Source: Areca catechu (Eukaryota; Streptophyta; Magnoliopsida; Arecales; Arecaceae). From it: a stretch of 64,000 bases of DNA. The DNA is taken from positions 45,105,210 through 45,169,209 of the forward strand of contig CM038047.1 in NCBI GenBank assembly GCA_021397845.1, given 5' to 3'. Made by a program: the position numbers and the translations under genes. The notes beneath the pieces are model-generated. The model did not search any database. It was not told where the DNA came from and saw only the letters and a program-made list of their open reading frames with translations. Position 1 is the first letter of the stretch. Each line of letters opens with the position of its first letter. Of the stretch, positions 43,414 to 56,254 are shown in pieces.

Positions 43414-46400
43414 TCATCGCCACCGTGGTGTTTCTCGCCTGTATCACAACCAAAATGATATTGTTTTTATAAACGAAGACGATAACAAAAACATAAGCAG
43501 CAAAGCCACAATACAGAAAGCTTCAAAGAGTGCTAAATGGTAAGCATACATTAGCTTCCTCCCATCCTGCATCATATTATTGACCTGGGGTTTCCTCCCA
43601 TTATTTGATTGCTCACCAGTCCGGGATGGAAATGCCTGTAGTTTTCAGCATACAGGTGAGTGGAAGAGATGCATAATTCCTACTTTCCACAAGATAATGC
43701 TGCTCATCTGAGCAAGGGTTAAATGAAGGTGTTGCAGTTATGGGAATGTGTCAGACCCACAGTCACCAGTCATCTGATGTCTGCCAGGGCACTAATGCTT
43801 AGTAGCAACAAGAGATGGTTATAGGACAAACCACTGTTGCTCTATAATAATGGTCATTGGATACGTGGGAATGAAACCCACCTTTTTATTTCCTGTCCTG
43901 AAATTTCCAGTGAGAGGAGCAACAATCTTGGTACTAGGTCCTTGAGGCACCTTTAGCCTTCTGTCCTCTTCTTCCTGCATGATCAACTCCATGAGAATCA
44001 CAACACACATAAGAAAGAGTTTATGATAATCCAGAGAATTGTCATATTTCCAGCTCTGCTAGTAAGCTCACAGATAGTATGAATGTTGTTATAAAGCAAG
44101 GTCCGACACTAGGGATGTTACTACAAAAACCTTTAGAGATGGGTCTCCTCTACATCATGGGAAATCCCCTACACATCCATGGGACTCAACCACCGAGTAA
44201 CACTTGAATCAATCAGTTGTGTTCAGTGGAACCAATTAAATGCATACCTTCTTCCGTACATCACAAGAGACTCTCGTCATCTATGGGATCAGAAACTAAA
44301 ACCCTCTCCTTTGCATGAGATTGGATGCTTTAACATTCCAAGAACTCAATTGATAGCTTCATACTTGTCTAAAATGAAGTTTTGCGCCAAGCATTAAAGC
44401 CTCGAATTTGTAATTACAATTACAAGAGTTCCAAAAAGCATTACTAAATGTGACAACTGCCACACAATTAAAAAATTAAAAAAGAAACATCTAGATCTCA
44501 TTAAATTTCAAAACAAGAAATGTTCACATCCACACAAGATGAGAACTTTGGATGACAAATCATTCTGTGCTGATTTGCTCTGATATCATAAATCAAAACT
44601 GGTAGTCAATTGATTGTGCCAATGACCATTAATCTGACTGAATCATACCGAGTTTTGACATTACTTGAGTCTAATGATTGATGAATGTATTATTGAACAT
44701 ATTGCAACTGAATCTATTCTTCTAAGTTCTAACAGATAGTTCTGATTATCATACAAAGATCATATTTCCTAAAAAGATCTAGGAGAAAATTTGAAAAGTT
44801 CAAATGGAGCTTTAAAACAATGATAGGAATAACACCAAGAGGATAGAGCGAGGCAAAACTTGATGGTTCTGGACATGTGTAATTCAGATGCAGCTCTTTA
44901 CAATGAATTGTTGGCAAAATCACATTGAAGGCAGAAATTATAAGGACAAGAAAGAGAAGTGACAAATGTTTGCTTAAAATATTCCATTATTAAGGACCGG
45001 ACCTCAAAAAAAAACCAATGGTGAAGCGATACAGGAAGGCAATCCCATGTGGTTTGGATAGTTAAATTTATATTCATATTTTAACCACGTCTGATCATGT
45101 GAATACTACAAGTTCCCTTGCAAGGCAATGATTATAGTATTTTTAAAAATTGGAGAAATAATATATGTCTCATCACATCAAGTGAAAGCTACTTATTTAG
45201 ATTGCCAAATTAAGCATGAAACATGAACAGTCAGCATAAAAATATATTGAAGACAACCATTTACCTCATAGCATTGTCCAATTGCACAAGGAAAAAGTAA
45301 ACTGGAGCCAATATATGGTTGAGCAACTAGGTAAAACAAGTTTTTCTTGTTTCTCAACTCGGCATGGCCCTGAAAATAAAAGTTGCTGAATAACAGAAGC
45401 ATCTATAATGTGCCATTTTTACCTCCTTTGGTTTGTTCCTCGGGATGGTATTTGTGACCTGAACTTCAGACCCACCAACAGAATCAGACTTGCTCCTCGC
45501 CGGAAGGTTACTAGAACTGCAAATCAGAAAAGTGATGTTTCTAGATTTTAGCCTTTCTAAAATATTATTGGAAAAACTTGAAAAACCTTGAAACAAAAAC
45601 ATAATTTTCACAGTTCAGATACAGTTTAGATCTTAACCTTGACTTTGATTGTCTGACAACATGTGCAGCTCTGGCCTTCAGCTGTGTGCCCTTGATCTCC
45701 AATGTCAAAGATTTTCTAATCACTTCTTTGCAATCACTGAAAAATTCAAAGCAGATATTGCGAAGCAACAATATTAGTATCTAAAGTGCACAATATGTCT
45801 TCTCAAAATGACATCATGATCATGTAATAAGTTAACCTTTTAATTTGTAGTCCTCGGCTCTTCACACTACAGGCTGTGATTGTCCTCTTTGAACCACCCT
45901 ATAAAAATGACAATTGGGAAAGTCAGTGACTGCTGCAAGACTATCATGATATTGAAATCAGAAGTGCTACTGGTGTTGTTCAGAAGAAAAAAAGAAGAAA
46001 GAAAACGGAAAAGTGAGCTTGAAGGTTCAAAGATTACTATATTGAACAAATCAGTAAAGATACTGCTGCCACACAGCCCCATCCATGAATAGAATAACTA
46101 CATGAAATGCTAGTAATTATGTCATGTGACTCCTAGAACCTGACATAGTAAAAAAGAAAAGATGAACTGACCCTATAAATGTTAAAATTTTGTGTTATCT
46201 CTACATTTCACAGATTCTGGAACTATGTGGCTTGAGATGACTTTGACAGAAAACATCAAATAGGGAAAGAAAATGCACATATTACCTAGAAGTACGAACA
46301 TAAAAAGCGGACAGAAAAAGAATCAAGCTAGCTGCTCACAAAACGGTAGATACCAACTGAACTTACCTGCACATTTGACCCACCATTTGCCTGATTTTGT

Positions 46401-49400
46401 GATGATGCTAATCTGTTGGGTGTCTTGGAATCCAGTCTCACTGCACTTCCCCTATGGCCTGATCTTCTTTCCATGGAAAGAGAAAATGGGTGTGCACTGG
46501 TAATATTGGAACATACTTCTGTAACTGATCCATGCAAATCAACAGATGCAGATTTACTGTTGCTTGTGACTTTATTAGCACCTGCCTTGCCTGAATGGGG
46601 ACTGCTATCTGCCCTGCCAATTAGCTTTTGTTGTGAATGTTTGTCTCCCCTTGACAACTTAACCACTTCTGTCCTTGTTCCATGTTTTAGATCCAAGCCA
46701 GTCCTAACTGAAGCAACAAGCTCCTGAAAATAAGATCAAATGAAACATAAACCTGATCATTCAGTGTTAAAAAAAGATAAAGGGAAAAATGCAGCTGAGG
46801 TGTCATTAATCTGTTCATTATTCAAGTGGATTTTTGGTACTCACATTCCAATGTTTCCTACAAGAAAAACCAATAATCTCAGAAAACCATGTCTTACGAG
46901 CAAAGAAAGGAGTAGAGGCATTGTGAATGGTGTGAAAAATCAACTGTTACTACTGATGCCCCATAGGCCATGGTAAAGACCAACTTATCTTGGGTTCTGT
47001 GGTTTAGGCCTCCTGAAAGTAACCATTTTGCATGTGGAAATAAACATTGAAAAGATTTCAAAGAAAATTGCTAAATTGCTCGAATGAAAGAACATTTAAT
47101 TTGGAGAGTCCTGATTTCATTACAAAGCTTTATTTTCATAACAACAAATTATATTTTCATAACTATGTGCTCGTTAATATAATTTGCCAGGGAGAAGGAG
47201 ATTCCTGCTATCCACAATAAATATCTACACTGATGACTTGAATGAAACATTGATGTACCCAGGCCCTTAGAAGGAAATTAATATGATAAAACAAGAAATC
47301 CAGGGTATTTGTGTTGTATGTGGCAAGCATTTCTCTCATGCTCCTACTAGAATGTGAAGGATCCATCTCTTGGTATAACAGAATCATGCATGCATTATTC
47401 TCTTGACTGAATATATTCACTCCACTAGTAGGAACAAACAATACTTAGCGTATACAGTAAGTCTGTATTTACTATTAAGAAAAAACCGTACAATAGGTAA
47501 TATTTGACATGAAATCCACTGGATGGAGTACACCAACTTCTCTTTTTTCTTTTACGCTTCTCTGAACTGTAGGTTCTGGCCATGGTATATTCCCTGGGTA
47601 GATAGCTAATCTAAAAATATTTTTTATCTAATTGGAAGGTTAAAGGGTTGAAAGGGAGGAACATTTTCTGATCAATAAATCATTCTGGGATTCTGTGGAG
47701 ATGGTCAGTAAAACATAGGCTCTGTTTTAGCCCTGAGCAGAATGATGGAAAAGGAGTTATTGCAGTTAGAGAATGTGCATGAACTACTGCACCCAAAACC
47801 CTAAATCAATTTTGTGGACTGGGTGATCCATGATGGTTAAGATTATCCTCCATAGAATGTCATAGTTTAAAAATAAATTTGGACATCCATATCTGACTTG
47901 GAAGTTGGGGTCAAACAAACATTCCTAGTCTTAATTTCATTTGGTTACTCAAGAAACAAAACCAGCTTATTCAAAGTAACAATTAGGTTTAATATGCATG
48001 CAAGAAGACATTCCAAGTTTGCCATACCTTCTTCACTTCAGGAACTGATTTACTTTCTGGAGGTTTCTCAACAGCCAGTTTGGTTTTGTCTGGTATCAAG
48101 TTGTGATCTGCTGCAAGCTGCGAGTCTCCAGCTCTAGAATTTGTCAGGTCTGACATAGACCCATTGGGACCAGGCCCAGGTTCAACATTAGACCCTGGAC
48201 TCTCCTGTTCCCTCAGAATCTCTTTGTCATCAACACTACTGATATCATTCTGTTCAATCTCTTCAATGCTTCTAGTTAATGATGACAAGGACTCTCTGTC
48301 TAGGTCTTGCATCACAGCATGGTTAGAGTTTTTCTCTGGCTCAATTTTTCCCATGCTTCTCAGTGAGTCAATATTTGATGTGGTGGATCCTGGATACAAC
48401 TGTCTAGTTTGAAGAGCTATATTGCACTTCGTATCCTGTTTGAAGGTTAGTTCATTTTCAGTTTCTCCTGAAGGGGCATCAATAGTTTCTGCTGCCCCAT
48501 CTCTAAGACTTCCATATTGCACAGCTGTTTCATCATCTTCTCCAGTTAGGCTAGAATTACTACCATCACCACCATAATCCAATGTGAGCTCAGTTTGCTG
48601 GTTCTGCTGCAAGGCCTTTAAAGCTCGAAGCCTTCTGTAGTATTCTTCAAAGTACGCTTTCTTTTTGGCAACTAAGCCACTAAATTTCTCTAGTTCCTCC
48701 TGGCGCCTGTTGTGAGTAAACACTGACCTTTTCTCCCATGACAATGACTCAGCTGCAAATCTTCCAAAGGATATAGAACCTTGATCAAGCATTTGCGAGA
48801 CTGAAGCTTCCTGCAAACCATATTAATAATATTAACACTCTGCATAAATGAAAGAATACAATTTATTTAAATAATTACAGCATCCCAATTATCTTTTGTT
48901 GGCTTCTTTATATCATATGTTATATTCTCTACTTTGTATTGAACTTAACATAATATCCATATAAATCAACAGAATATGTAAGAAACAACAAGGTGAAAAA
49001 GATATACCAACACAGCTGAAAGGTAATGTGTTACGAGTTCAGAATTCAATACATGAGAAGAATAATGAAGTGGGTCACATCAGGAAATATAGAGAAATGA
49101 AACTCAGGCACTTGATAAGGCTCCAAGCACTCATTTAGCCACCCAATAACAACAGAATCGGAATATTATATCCATTATCGACCTTTTGCATAGCAATCTA
49201 ACTTAATAAGCAAGTGTAGGAGTTTATAGATCCCAACTGTATATACTTTTGAAACGTGACAATGAAACTGCAAGCAGAGGAAAACAAGCAAAATAGAACC
49301 AACAAGACCATAGCAGAGAATAAAAGAACTTGCACACTTTCTGTTGCAAATATAGTGTAGAATTTGATATGATATATTACATGTAAGACCATATATTACA

Positions 49401-49687
49401 AAATATGAATTGCAAAACGAAAAATCTTATCATTGCAGTTAGCATTTATATAAGCTGAATAATGTCATAAGAAAAAGGTTAAAGAGCAAAAAATAGATGG
49501 TATGATATATGTAAGAATGAATTGCTGTTAGTTTAGCACTCTAAAGGAGCAATAAAGAAAATTTAAGACAAATAACTATGATGGTGAACAATCCAAAGAG
49601 ATTAGAAAAAATTACTTGAGAATCATCTCGATCAGATAACCCCTCCTGTGACCATCCATAATAAGTCTGATCAACATCAGTTGCCAT
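43414..49687 (-). CDS. WVD2-like/TPX2-related family protein (predicted, nine coding exons)
   Basis: Predicted microtubule-associated protein of the plant WVD2-like/TPX2-related group. Coding exons on the minus strand: 49687-49616, 48810-48028, 46723-46367, 45898-45837, 45736-45638, 45516-45423, 43974-43882, 43635-43550 and 43438-43414. All introns are GT-AG and the phases join without a stop, giving 1671 nt, 556 residues, ending in TGA. The start ATG at 49687 opens MATDVDQTYYGWSQEGLSDR. Exon 2 holds the family's conserved block GSISFGRFAAESLSWEKRSV and VAKKKAYFEEYYRRLRALKA (about residues 36-90), then a long acidic, Ser-rich disordered part. Later exons are basic and Ser-rich (SDCKEVIRKSLTLEIKG; PARSKSD). 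The KLEEK-type TPX2 box of classic members was not seen. The last three exons are inferred only from splice signals and frame. It is the only intact host gene here and sits between retroelements. Confidence 0.75.
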
Positions 49688-51014
49688 TTCATGTCAACCA
49701 GTTACCTCACAATTATTACACAATATTATCAAGGCAAAAGCAGTCAATTGATGTTGCCTCCCATGCTACAAAAGTATAAGCAAGCGCAGATACCTACATT
49801 AGAAAAAGAATGAGAGATATAGTCCTTAGCCTTGAAAATGCAAAAGCCAAACCATTGAGAATCACATTCTATTTTAAATTTCAACGGTGACAACGTCAAA
49901 ATATGGGATAACAATGATAGAGGAAATTTAATTACTTGGGATGAAGTTGCGAGAAAAGTAGGAAAAATAATGGATCTCCTGATATTTGAGTATGTAAAAG
50001 GAAGAGTACATCAAAATCTTTTCACAGCAATTTGTAAAGTATTTGCAAACTTTGCTAGATTTTTTACCAATACTCTATTCATCAAGAAAGTTTTAAATAT
50101 ATTTTCAATGACCATTGTGGTAATGGCATGGGGTTGAAAACTTCTTGACCACAACCAGCTGAGACTATAATCAATTTGGGTTCAGACAAAATTCAACTTC
50201 TTTAATTGCAATTGGGAAACTTTTCATCCAAAAAAAAAGAAAATCATATCTGAAATAGGTTGGGTCAAAAGCGAGGTACTGTTCCAAATTAATCCAAGAA
50301 AAAGTAATGTTTTGTCCATAGGTTTGACTTTGGGGCAAAATTTTATATCACATTTATAATTGTCCTGTAAAAATTGGTTGAAATCCTTTACATGATATAA
50401 AAAAATTAACAACAGTAAAATTACGATGCACAGATCGGCATAGGAAATCAATGGAAAAATGAAAAATCAAATAACCTAATACAGACTAAATAAAAATCCA
50501 TGGAGCAACTATTTCTTCTGAATTTCAAGGAGAACATAAAAGGAAAGATTTGAATTTCTTGTGGAGCTTTCCAGATTGAACACACTCAAAAGAAGACTGT
50601 TCTAATCATTAAACAATCAAAATAAATTAAGTTTTGTAAACAATCTAAGATAGTAAATTAAAATTAGTCCAACACTCACTGCCGTCAAAGTTAAACATAA
50701 GCCGAACACATATCATAAAAATCTACTTTTATGAGGTCAGGACATTCTTAAAAAAGCTAAACAAATTGAGGGAAAAAAATCCAGGCTTCTGAATATTGCC
50801 ACCTATACTTCAATCTCCAAAACCCAAATTCAGATTTTTTTTTTTTTTTTTTTAACAACTCAAGTAGATGTTTGATTAGTGTAAATTTCGACTTTCAATA
50901 AAAACAAATTAAAATCAGGAACAAAAAAAAATCAAAGAAGCTCCTACATGATCATATAAAACCCAAACTTCAACACGAGATAATTTACTCTAAATACCCG
51001 GCATAAGAGAGAGA
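49688..51014 (-). other. Presumed 5' UTR intron of the host gene
   Basis: The sequence between the ATG exon and the duplicated upstream exons has no supported gene. On the minus strand a possible acceptor, TTTTGTAG, lies near 49765 upstream of the ATG. A 19-base T run is at 50835-50853. Confidence 0.35.
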
Positions 51015-51749
51015 GATAACAAAGCAAATAAGAAATAAAGAATCCAGATAAATAATAATAATAAAAAGGAGGCGAAAAATTTAAAGATATCGAGATAAAG
51101 ATTCCATCTCTGATGGGCAATAAAGATAGAGATTCCAAAATCAAATCTTTGGCATAAAATGAAATCCAATGGAAAGATAAACACAAAATCTAGCTCCCGA
51201 ACCTTGTCAAGGGGCAACAAATCATCCATTTTGGGACCAAAAATTAAATCCAACAAAAAATCCCCTTCGAAGAGGCGAGATCGAAAGGGAGCGAAGCAGT
51301 TGATTCGTTAAACGATGGCGAAAACCGCACCGAATGCTCCGACTTCAATCCTTTACCTCAACTGTAAGCCCACTGGGCAATAAAGATAACAAAAGCAAAT
51401 AAGAAATAAAGAATCCAGATAAATAATAATAATAAAAAAGGCGGCGAAATATTTAAAGATATCGGGATAAAGATTTCATCTCTGATGGGCAATAAAGATA
51501 GAGATTCCAAAATCAAATCTTTGGCATAAAATGAAATCCAATGGAAAGATAAATAAAAAAATCTAGTTCCCGAACTTGTCAAGGGGCGACAAATCATCCA
51601 TTTTGGGACCAAAAAATAAATCCAACAAAAAATCCCCTTGGAAGAGGCGAGATCGAAAGCGAGCGAAGCAGTTGATTCGTTAAACGATGGCGAAAACCGC
51701 ACCGAATGCTCCGACTGCAATCCTTCACCTCGACTGTAAGCCCACTTGG
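51015..51749 (-). repeat. Tandem duplication (about 370 bp twice) over the host gene's upstream exon/promoter region
   Basis: 51015-51384 and 51385-51749 are direct repeats, roughly 95 percent identical, offset 370-372 bp. Each copy holds the minus-strand segment ATGGATGATTTGTYGCCCCT followed by TTGACAAG-GTTCGG (left copy) or TTGACAA-GTTCGG (right copy), which look like a 5' exon end with a splice donor. The left copy ends in CCACTGGGCAATAAA and the right in CCACTTGGCCGAGAG, so the second copy continues into unique sequence. They probably contain alternative non-coding first exons of the gene starting at 49687. Confidence 0.8.
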
Positions 51750-53849
51750 CCGAGAGAGTAGCGCCGCATGCTTCCCCAACAGCCAGCAGAGATAACGGAC
51801 CGTTCGAACGTTGAATCGATATTCTCACCCAAAAGCTTTCATTTAGTCATCACATGAGACTGGGTGGAAACATGGGAGTAACAACAAGTTGGGTACAGAA
51901 TATCAGTTTTCCAGGATTTGCAGCTTCTTATTAAAAAAGTGGTGAGCATAAAACTATAAATAAATGGCAGGGGCTTGGGAGAAGACTTTCTGCTGGCATT
52001 AAAAAGACTCTTTTAACTATCGAAGCTTTGGAAGGAGATACCATGAAACAGCTTTCTCCGGGGAAATTCTGCTTTACCTTTGTTCATTTTTCTACCTCTT
52101 TGGCACTCACTTCATCAATTGTTAGACATTGTCTTGGGGTGGACAGATGGACCAATGCCACATTCTTTCAGATGACATATGCTTTGCAAACACCCATTCC
52201 CCGTAGGATCCAATGACACATACTTCGAGTGGCCAGAAAGGAAGAAATTATATGCTGCATTACATAAACCACGTGGCCATGCACCATGCTAATTCCCACC
52301 GTAGCTACTTCACATATCCCCATCCTGTCAAAAAATATTTGATTTAAGATGCTGAATTCTCGCAGCATTTATTTATCTAAAAATAAGTACGTTAATCCGA
52401 CATCATCAAGATACTAGCTAATCATAATAAAAAAGAAGAAAGATCCTGATCTCTCACTCATCCAACTGTCACAGATCTTATCACTCATTTTTATAAGCCC
52501 TATGCATCATGTACTTGTTTTTAATAATTAGACCACAAGAATGAAACAACCAGATTGACATGCATGGTCATATTGGTGCAGATATAATTTATCCAAGAAA
52601 AGGTGCTAAAATCCATCACCTTGTCTTAACATACACTCCAGGTTTCTTAGTCCATTGCATAATAACAAAAACATAGGGGATTAAGCAAGGTTGGTGTGTA
52701 ACAGACTTATTTTCTATGCAGTTTCTTGACGTCCAAGGTTTGCTTTGTATTGGAAGCCTAAGTGTTTTAAATTTCCAGCATATTTCGCATGGTGAAGGAA
52801 AGCTATCTCGAGAGTGTGAACGTATGATTCCTTATTTGGGGACCATGACGTTCACCAGCTTTTACTTTGATTCAACAATAACCGATTACTTAATCCTAAA
52901 AACTCAAGGATCTGTTCGGATCATCTATGACCGAATATATACATGGCCGAAAAATTAAGATTTTTGAGGGGGTGTTATATGCAATGCAAGATGTTCGTAT
53001 AAATCTACGTAACAGAAATCATTTAAGAAGAACGTGGCATTTTGATTATTTTACATTGCATGATTTGGTACACCCTTCATTGGGTTAGATTTTTATTCTT
53101 CATCACCATGATCAATAGCAAAGATGCCATCTAGACAGTCTCATCAACCTCTACCGTTAGGATTTATTCAATGGATATCTTACCTAGGATTCCAAGCAGG
53201 TTCTACGTCAGAGTAAGGGATGGATCAAAAATTTATATCAAAAAATTTATGGCTTGGCATGTAACATGTTTATCCATTCTGATTTGAAAGTTTTATAATT
53301 TTATTTTTTGAATTTCAATTCAAAAAAATATCTCACATAAAAAAAAATTTTTTTATAAATTAAAATATTTTATTTTATGATAAGGTTAATAATGCTCTTT
53401 TACTATAATATATTATTGCATAACCCTAGCTCTAAACCCTCAACAACGGATATCAATGTCCGAAATATATGGTTCTAAATTCTTTCTCTGTACCATTCAG
53501 GTACAAGATATCCCACGGATATCATTATCAGGCATGGCGTGGGCAGGGACCAGCGCTCCCCAACCACAAGTACACGAGTGCCATGATTGGATTTCACTGC
53601 CTCTCTTTTTGGTTGATATCATGGATTATGATGTCCCAACAAACTAAAGGGATTGAAAGAACTCAAAACCAAGATTTTTAAATAACACATTATAGGGTAA
53701 ATAAAAACCGTTATTTTAAATATTATGGTTCCTTATAATGAAAATTAATTAAACAATAAAAAAACCCCGATGGATATAGATACACTTATTTTAATAATAA
53801 TTGTAGGGATGATCGCAATCGTTTTAACGGTGATGACAATGACATGGTC
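51750..53849. other. Intergenic region upstream of the host gene
   Basis: Nothing recognisable except that 51750-51850 probably holds the promoter or transcription start of the minus-strand gene. Short frames at 52716-52958 and 53456-53681 have no recognised homology. Confidence 0.4.
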
Positions 53850-54335
53850 GGGCAGATTTTTTTAAAATAATATTTGTTAATAACTATTTATGAAATTATT
53901 GTCAATTGGAATATATTTATGAAACTAGTATAATTTCATTTACATGGCAGCTACATCAGAAACCATCCGTAGTTTCAAATTTTAAAATATAAATATTTAA
54001 AATAATATAATAAAATAAAAAAAATTAAAAATTAAAAAAAAATTAAAAGAAACTGCAGGTATAATCTACGGCTCCATCTTATTTCTACACCTTTATTTTT
54101 TAAATAAAAAATTTAAAAAATAAAAAAATGTAAAAAATATATGAGTAAAATCATAAATTATTATGTTAATAATAATATAAAATATTAGTATTATAAAATA
54201 AAATTAATTATAATATATAATAAATAATATAAATATTATAATAAATATATTATAATATATTAAATTATAAATTATGTATTATATTATAAAATATAATAAA
54301 TATTTTATAATATAATATAAAATTTATAATTTGGT
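53850..54335 (+). repeat. Left AT-rich inverted arm of the foldback element
   Basis: About 485 bp, inverted and degenerate copy of 55735-56254. Includes the AAATATTTAAAATAATATAA block present in both arms. Confidence 0.75.
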
Positions 54336-55175
54336 CTGTGCTAGTTCGATCGTCAATCAGCCTGTCGGGTCGGTGCCAGTCTGACAGTCAGTCCAGTGCT
54401 AATTCGGCCGCCAGCTCGATCACCGGGCCGATACCAGTCTGATTGCCAATCCGGTTTCCAGTCCATGCCAGTCCGGTCCCCTACCTGGTACCAGGTCGGT
54501 GCCAGTTCGGTCACTAGTCTGGTGCTAGTTCGATCGCCAGTCTGGCCGCCAGTTCAATGCCAGTCCAATCACTAGTTCGCCGTCAGGCCGATACCAGTCT
54601 GGCCACTAACACGGTGCTAGTTTAGTCACTAGTTTAATCGCCAGCCCGATGCCAGTTTGGCCGTCAATCAGCCTGTCGGGTCGGTGCTAGTCTGACAGTC
54701 AGCCCAGTGCTAATTCGGTCGCCAGCTCGATCACCGGGCCGATACCAATCTGATTGCCAATCCAGTTTCCAGTCCAATGCCAGCCCGGTCCCCTGCTTGG
54801 TACCAGGTCGGTGCCAGTTCAGTCACCAGTCTCGTGCTAGTTCGATCGCCAGTCTGGCCGCCAGTTCAGTGCCAGTCCAATCACTAGTTCGCCGTCAGCC
54901 CGATACCAGTCTGGCCACTAACACGGTGCTAGTTTAGTCACTAGTTCAATCGCCAGCCCGATGCTAGTTCGGTTGCCAGTCTGGTCGCTAGGTTGGTACC
55001 AATTCAAATGCCAGTCCGGTCACCAGCCTAGTGCTAGTCCGATCGCTATTATTACTGCCAGTTCGATGCCAGTCTAGCCTCCAGGCCAGTGGCAGTCCGG
55101 TCACGAGTCTGACTGTCAACTCGGTGCCAATCTAGTTGCTAGCTTGGTGCCAGTTTGGTCACCAGTTCAGTTGCT
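54336..55175 (+). repeat. Minisatellite core of the foldback element, forward half, with a 311-bp higher-order duplication
   Basis: Short degenerate units with the core GCCAGTCYGGTCRCCAGT. Within it a 311-bp block is duplicated in tandem: CGTCAATCAGCCTGTCGGGT starts at 54351 and again at 54662, and the order of units is the same through both copies with few changes. Confidence 0.85.
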
Positions 55176-55734
55176 AATCCAGACTAGACTGGCACCGGGC
55201 TGGTGGCCGAACTCGCCACCAACCTAGCAGCCAGACTGGTGATTGAATTGGTACCAAACTGGTGGTAGAAATAACGACCGGATTAGTATCAGGCTGGCGA
55301 CCGGACTGGTGGTCGAATTGGCACCAACCTGATGATTGGACTGGCGACCGACTGGTACTAGGCTGGCGATCGAACTAGCGATCAGACTAGTATCGAGCTG
55401 GCAACCGGACTGATACCGGCCTAGTGGGTGAACTAGTGATTGAATTGATATCTAACTGGTGGCTGGACTGGCAACCTGACTAGCACGAGGCTGGTGGCTA
55501 AACTGGCACCGACCTAACGATCGAATTGATGACCAGATTGGCGACCGAACTAGTATTGGACAGGGCACCCAATTGATAACAGGCTGGCAACCGGACTGGC
55601 ATTGGGTTGGCGACCAATTGACTATCAAATTAGGACCGGACTGATGGTCGGACTGGCACCGACCTGACAGGTGGTGGTTGATGATCGGACTAGCATCGAC
55701 CTGGCGGCCAGACTAGCAACTAGATTAGCACTGA
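55176..55734 (-). repeat. Minisatellite core of the foldback element, inverted half
   Basis: The same units in reverse complement (GACTGGCACCGGGCTGGTGG). Its length, about 560 bp, matches the forward half minus the extra 311-bp copy, so the palindrome was probably symmetrical before that duplication. Confidence 0.75.
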
Positions 55735-56254
55735 CTAAATTATAAATTTTATATTCTATTATGAAATATTTTTTATATTTCATAATATAATATATATTTT
55801 ATAATTTAATATATTATAACATATTATAATATATTTATTATAATATTTATATTATTTATTATATATTATATAATTTTATTTTATAATATTAATATTTTAT
55901 AATATTATTAAGGTAATAATTTATGACTTTATATATATATTTTTTATTTTTTTATTTAAAAAATAAGGATACAGAAATAAGAGGATGTCGCAGGTGCGAC
56001 CTGCAATTCATTTAGGATGAAGCCATATATTATACCCGTAACTTTTTTAATTTTTTAAATTTTTTTATTTTATTATATTATTTTAAATATTTTTATTTTA
56101 AAATTTAAAATTTTATTAAAATAAAATTGTAATTTTTGATGCGGCAGTCATTCAAATGAAACCACGCTAGTTCCGTAGATATATATTTCTATCGATGATG
56201 TTAGTTCTATTAATAATTATTAAAAAAAATGTTATGTTAAAAAAAATTCCACCA
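55735..56254 (-). repeat. Right AT-rich inverted arm of the foldback element
   Basis: Reverse complement of the left arm with small gaps and an extra GC-richer insert (GATGTCGCAGGTGCGACCTG near 55984) absent or diverged on the left. Confidence 0.75.

Larger units (their letters stand above)
53850..56254. mobile_element. Large non-coding foldback (inverted-repeat) element, about 2.4 kb
   Basis: The two ends are reverse complements of one another: an outer part starting GGGCAGATTTTTTTAAAATA on the left matches, inverted, the right end GTGGTGGAATTTTTTTTAAC read on the minus strand, and the match goes on through TTTCATTTACATGGCAGC / TTTCATTTGAATGACTGC and a long AT-rich arm (to about 54335 and from about 55735). 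Inside, a GC-rich array of degenerate CAGTCCGGTCGCCAGT-type units runs in one direction to about 55175 and in the opposite direction from there on. No coding capacity is seen. Mutator-like or foldback transposons can look like this; no target-site duplication was found. Confidence 0.75.

Noticed and set aside
45265..45369. Additional exon of the host gene
   Set aside because: Splice signals and phase fit, but the preceding intron would be 53 bp and the peptide is hydrophobic, unlike the rest of the protein; kept only as a finding.
51358..51828. 156-codon minus-strand frame over the tandem duplication
   Set aside because: It crosses the presumed splice donor into an intron and repeats the neighbouring 88-codon frame because of the duplication; better explained as UTR and intron.
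53456..53681. Two overlapping plus-strand frames of 63 and 70 codons
   Set aside because: No recognised homology; overlapping frames of this size are expected by chance.
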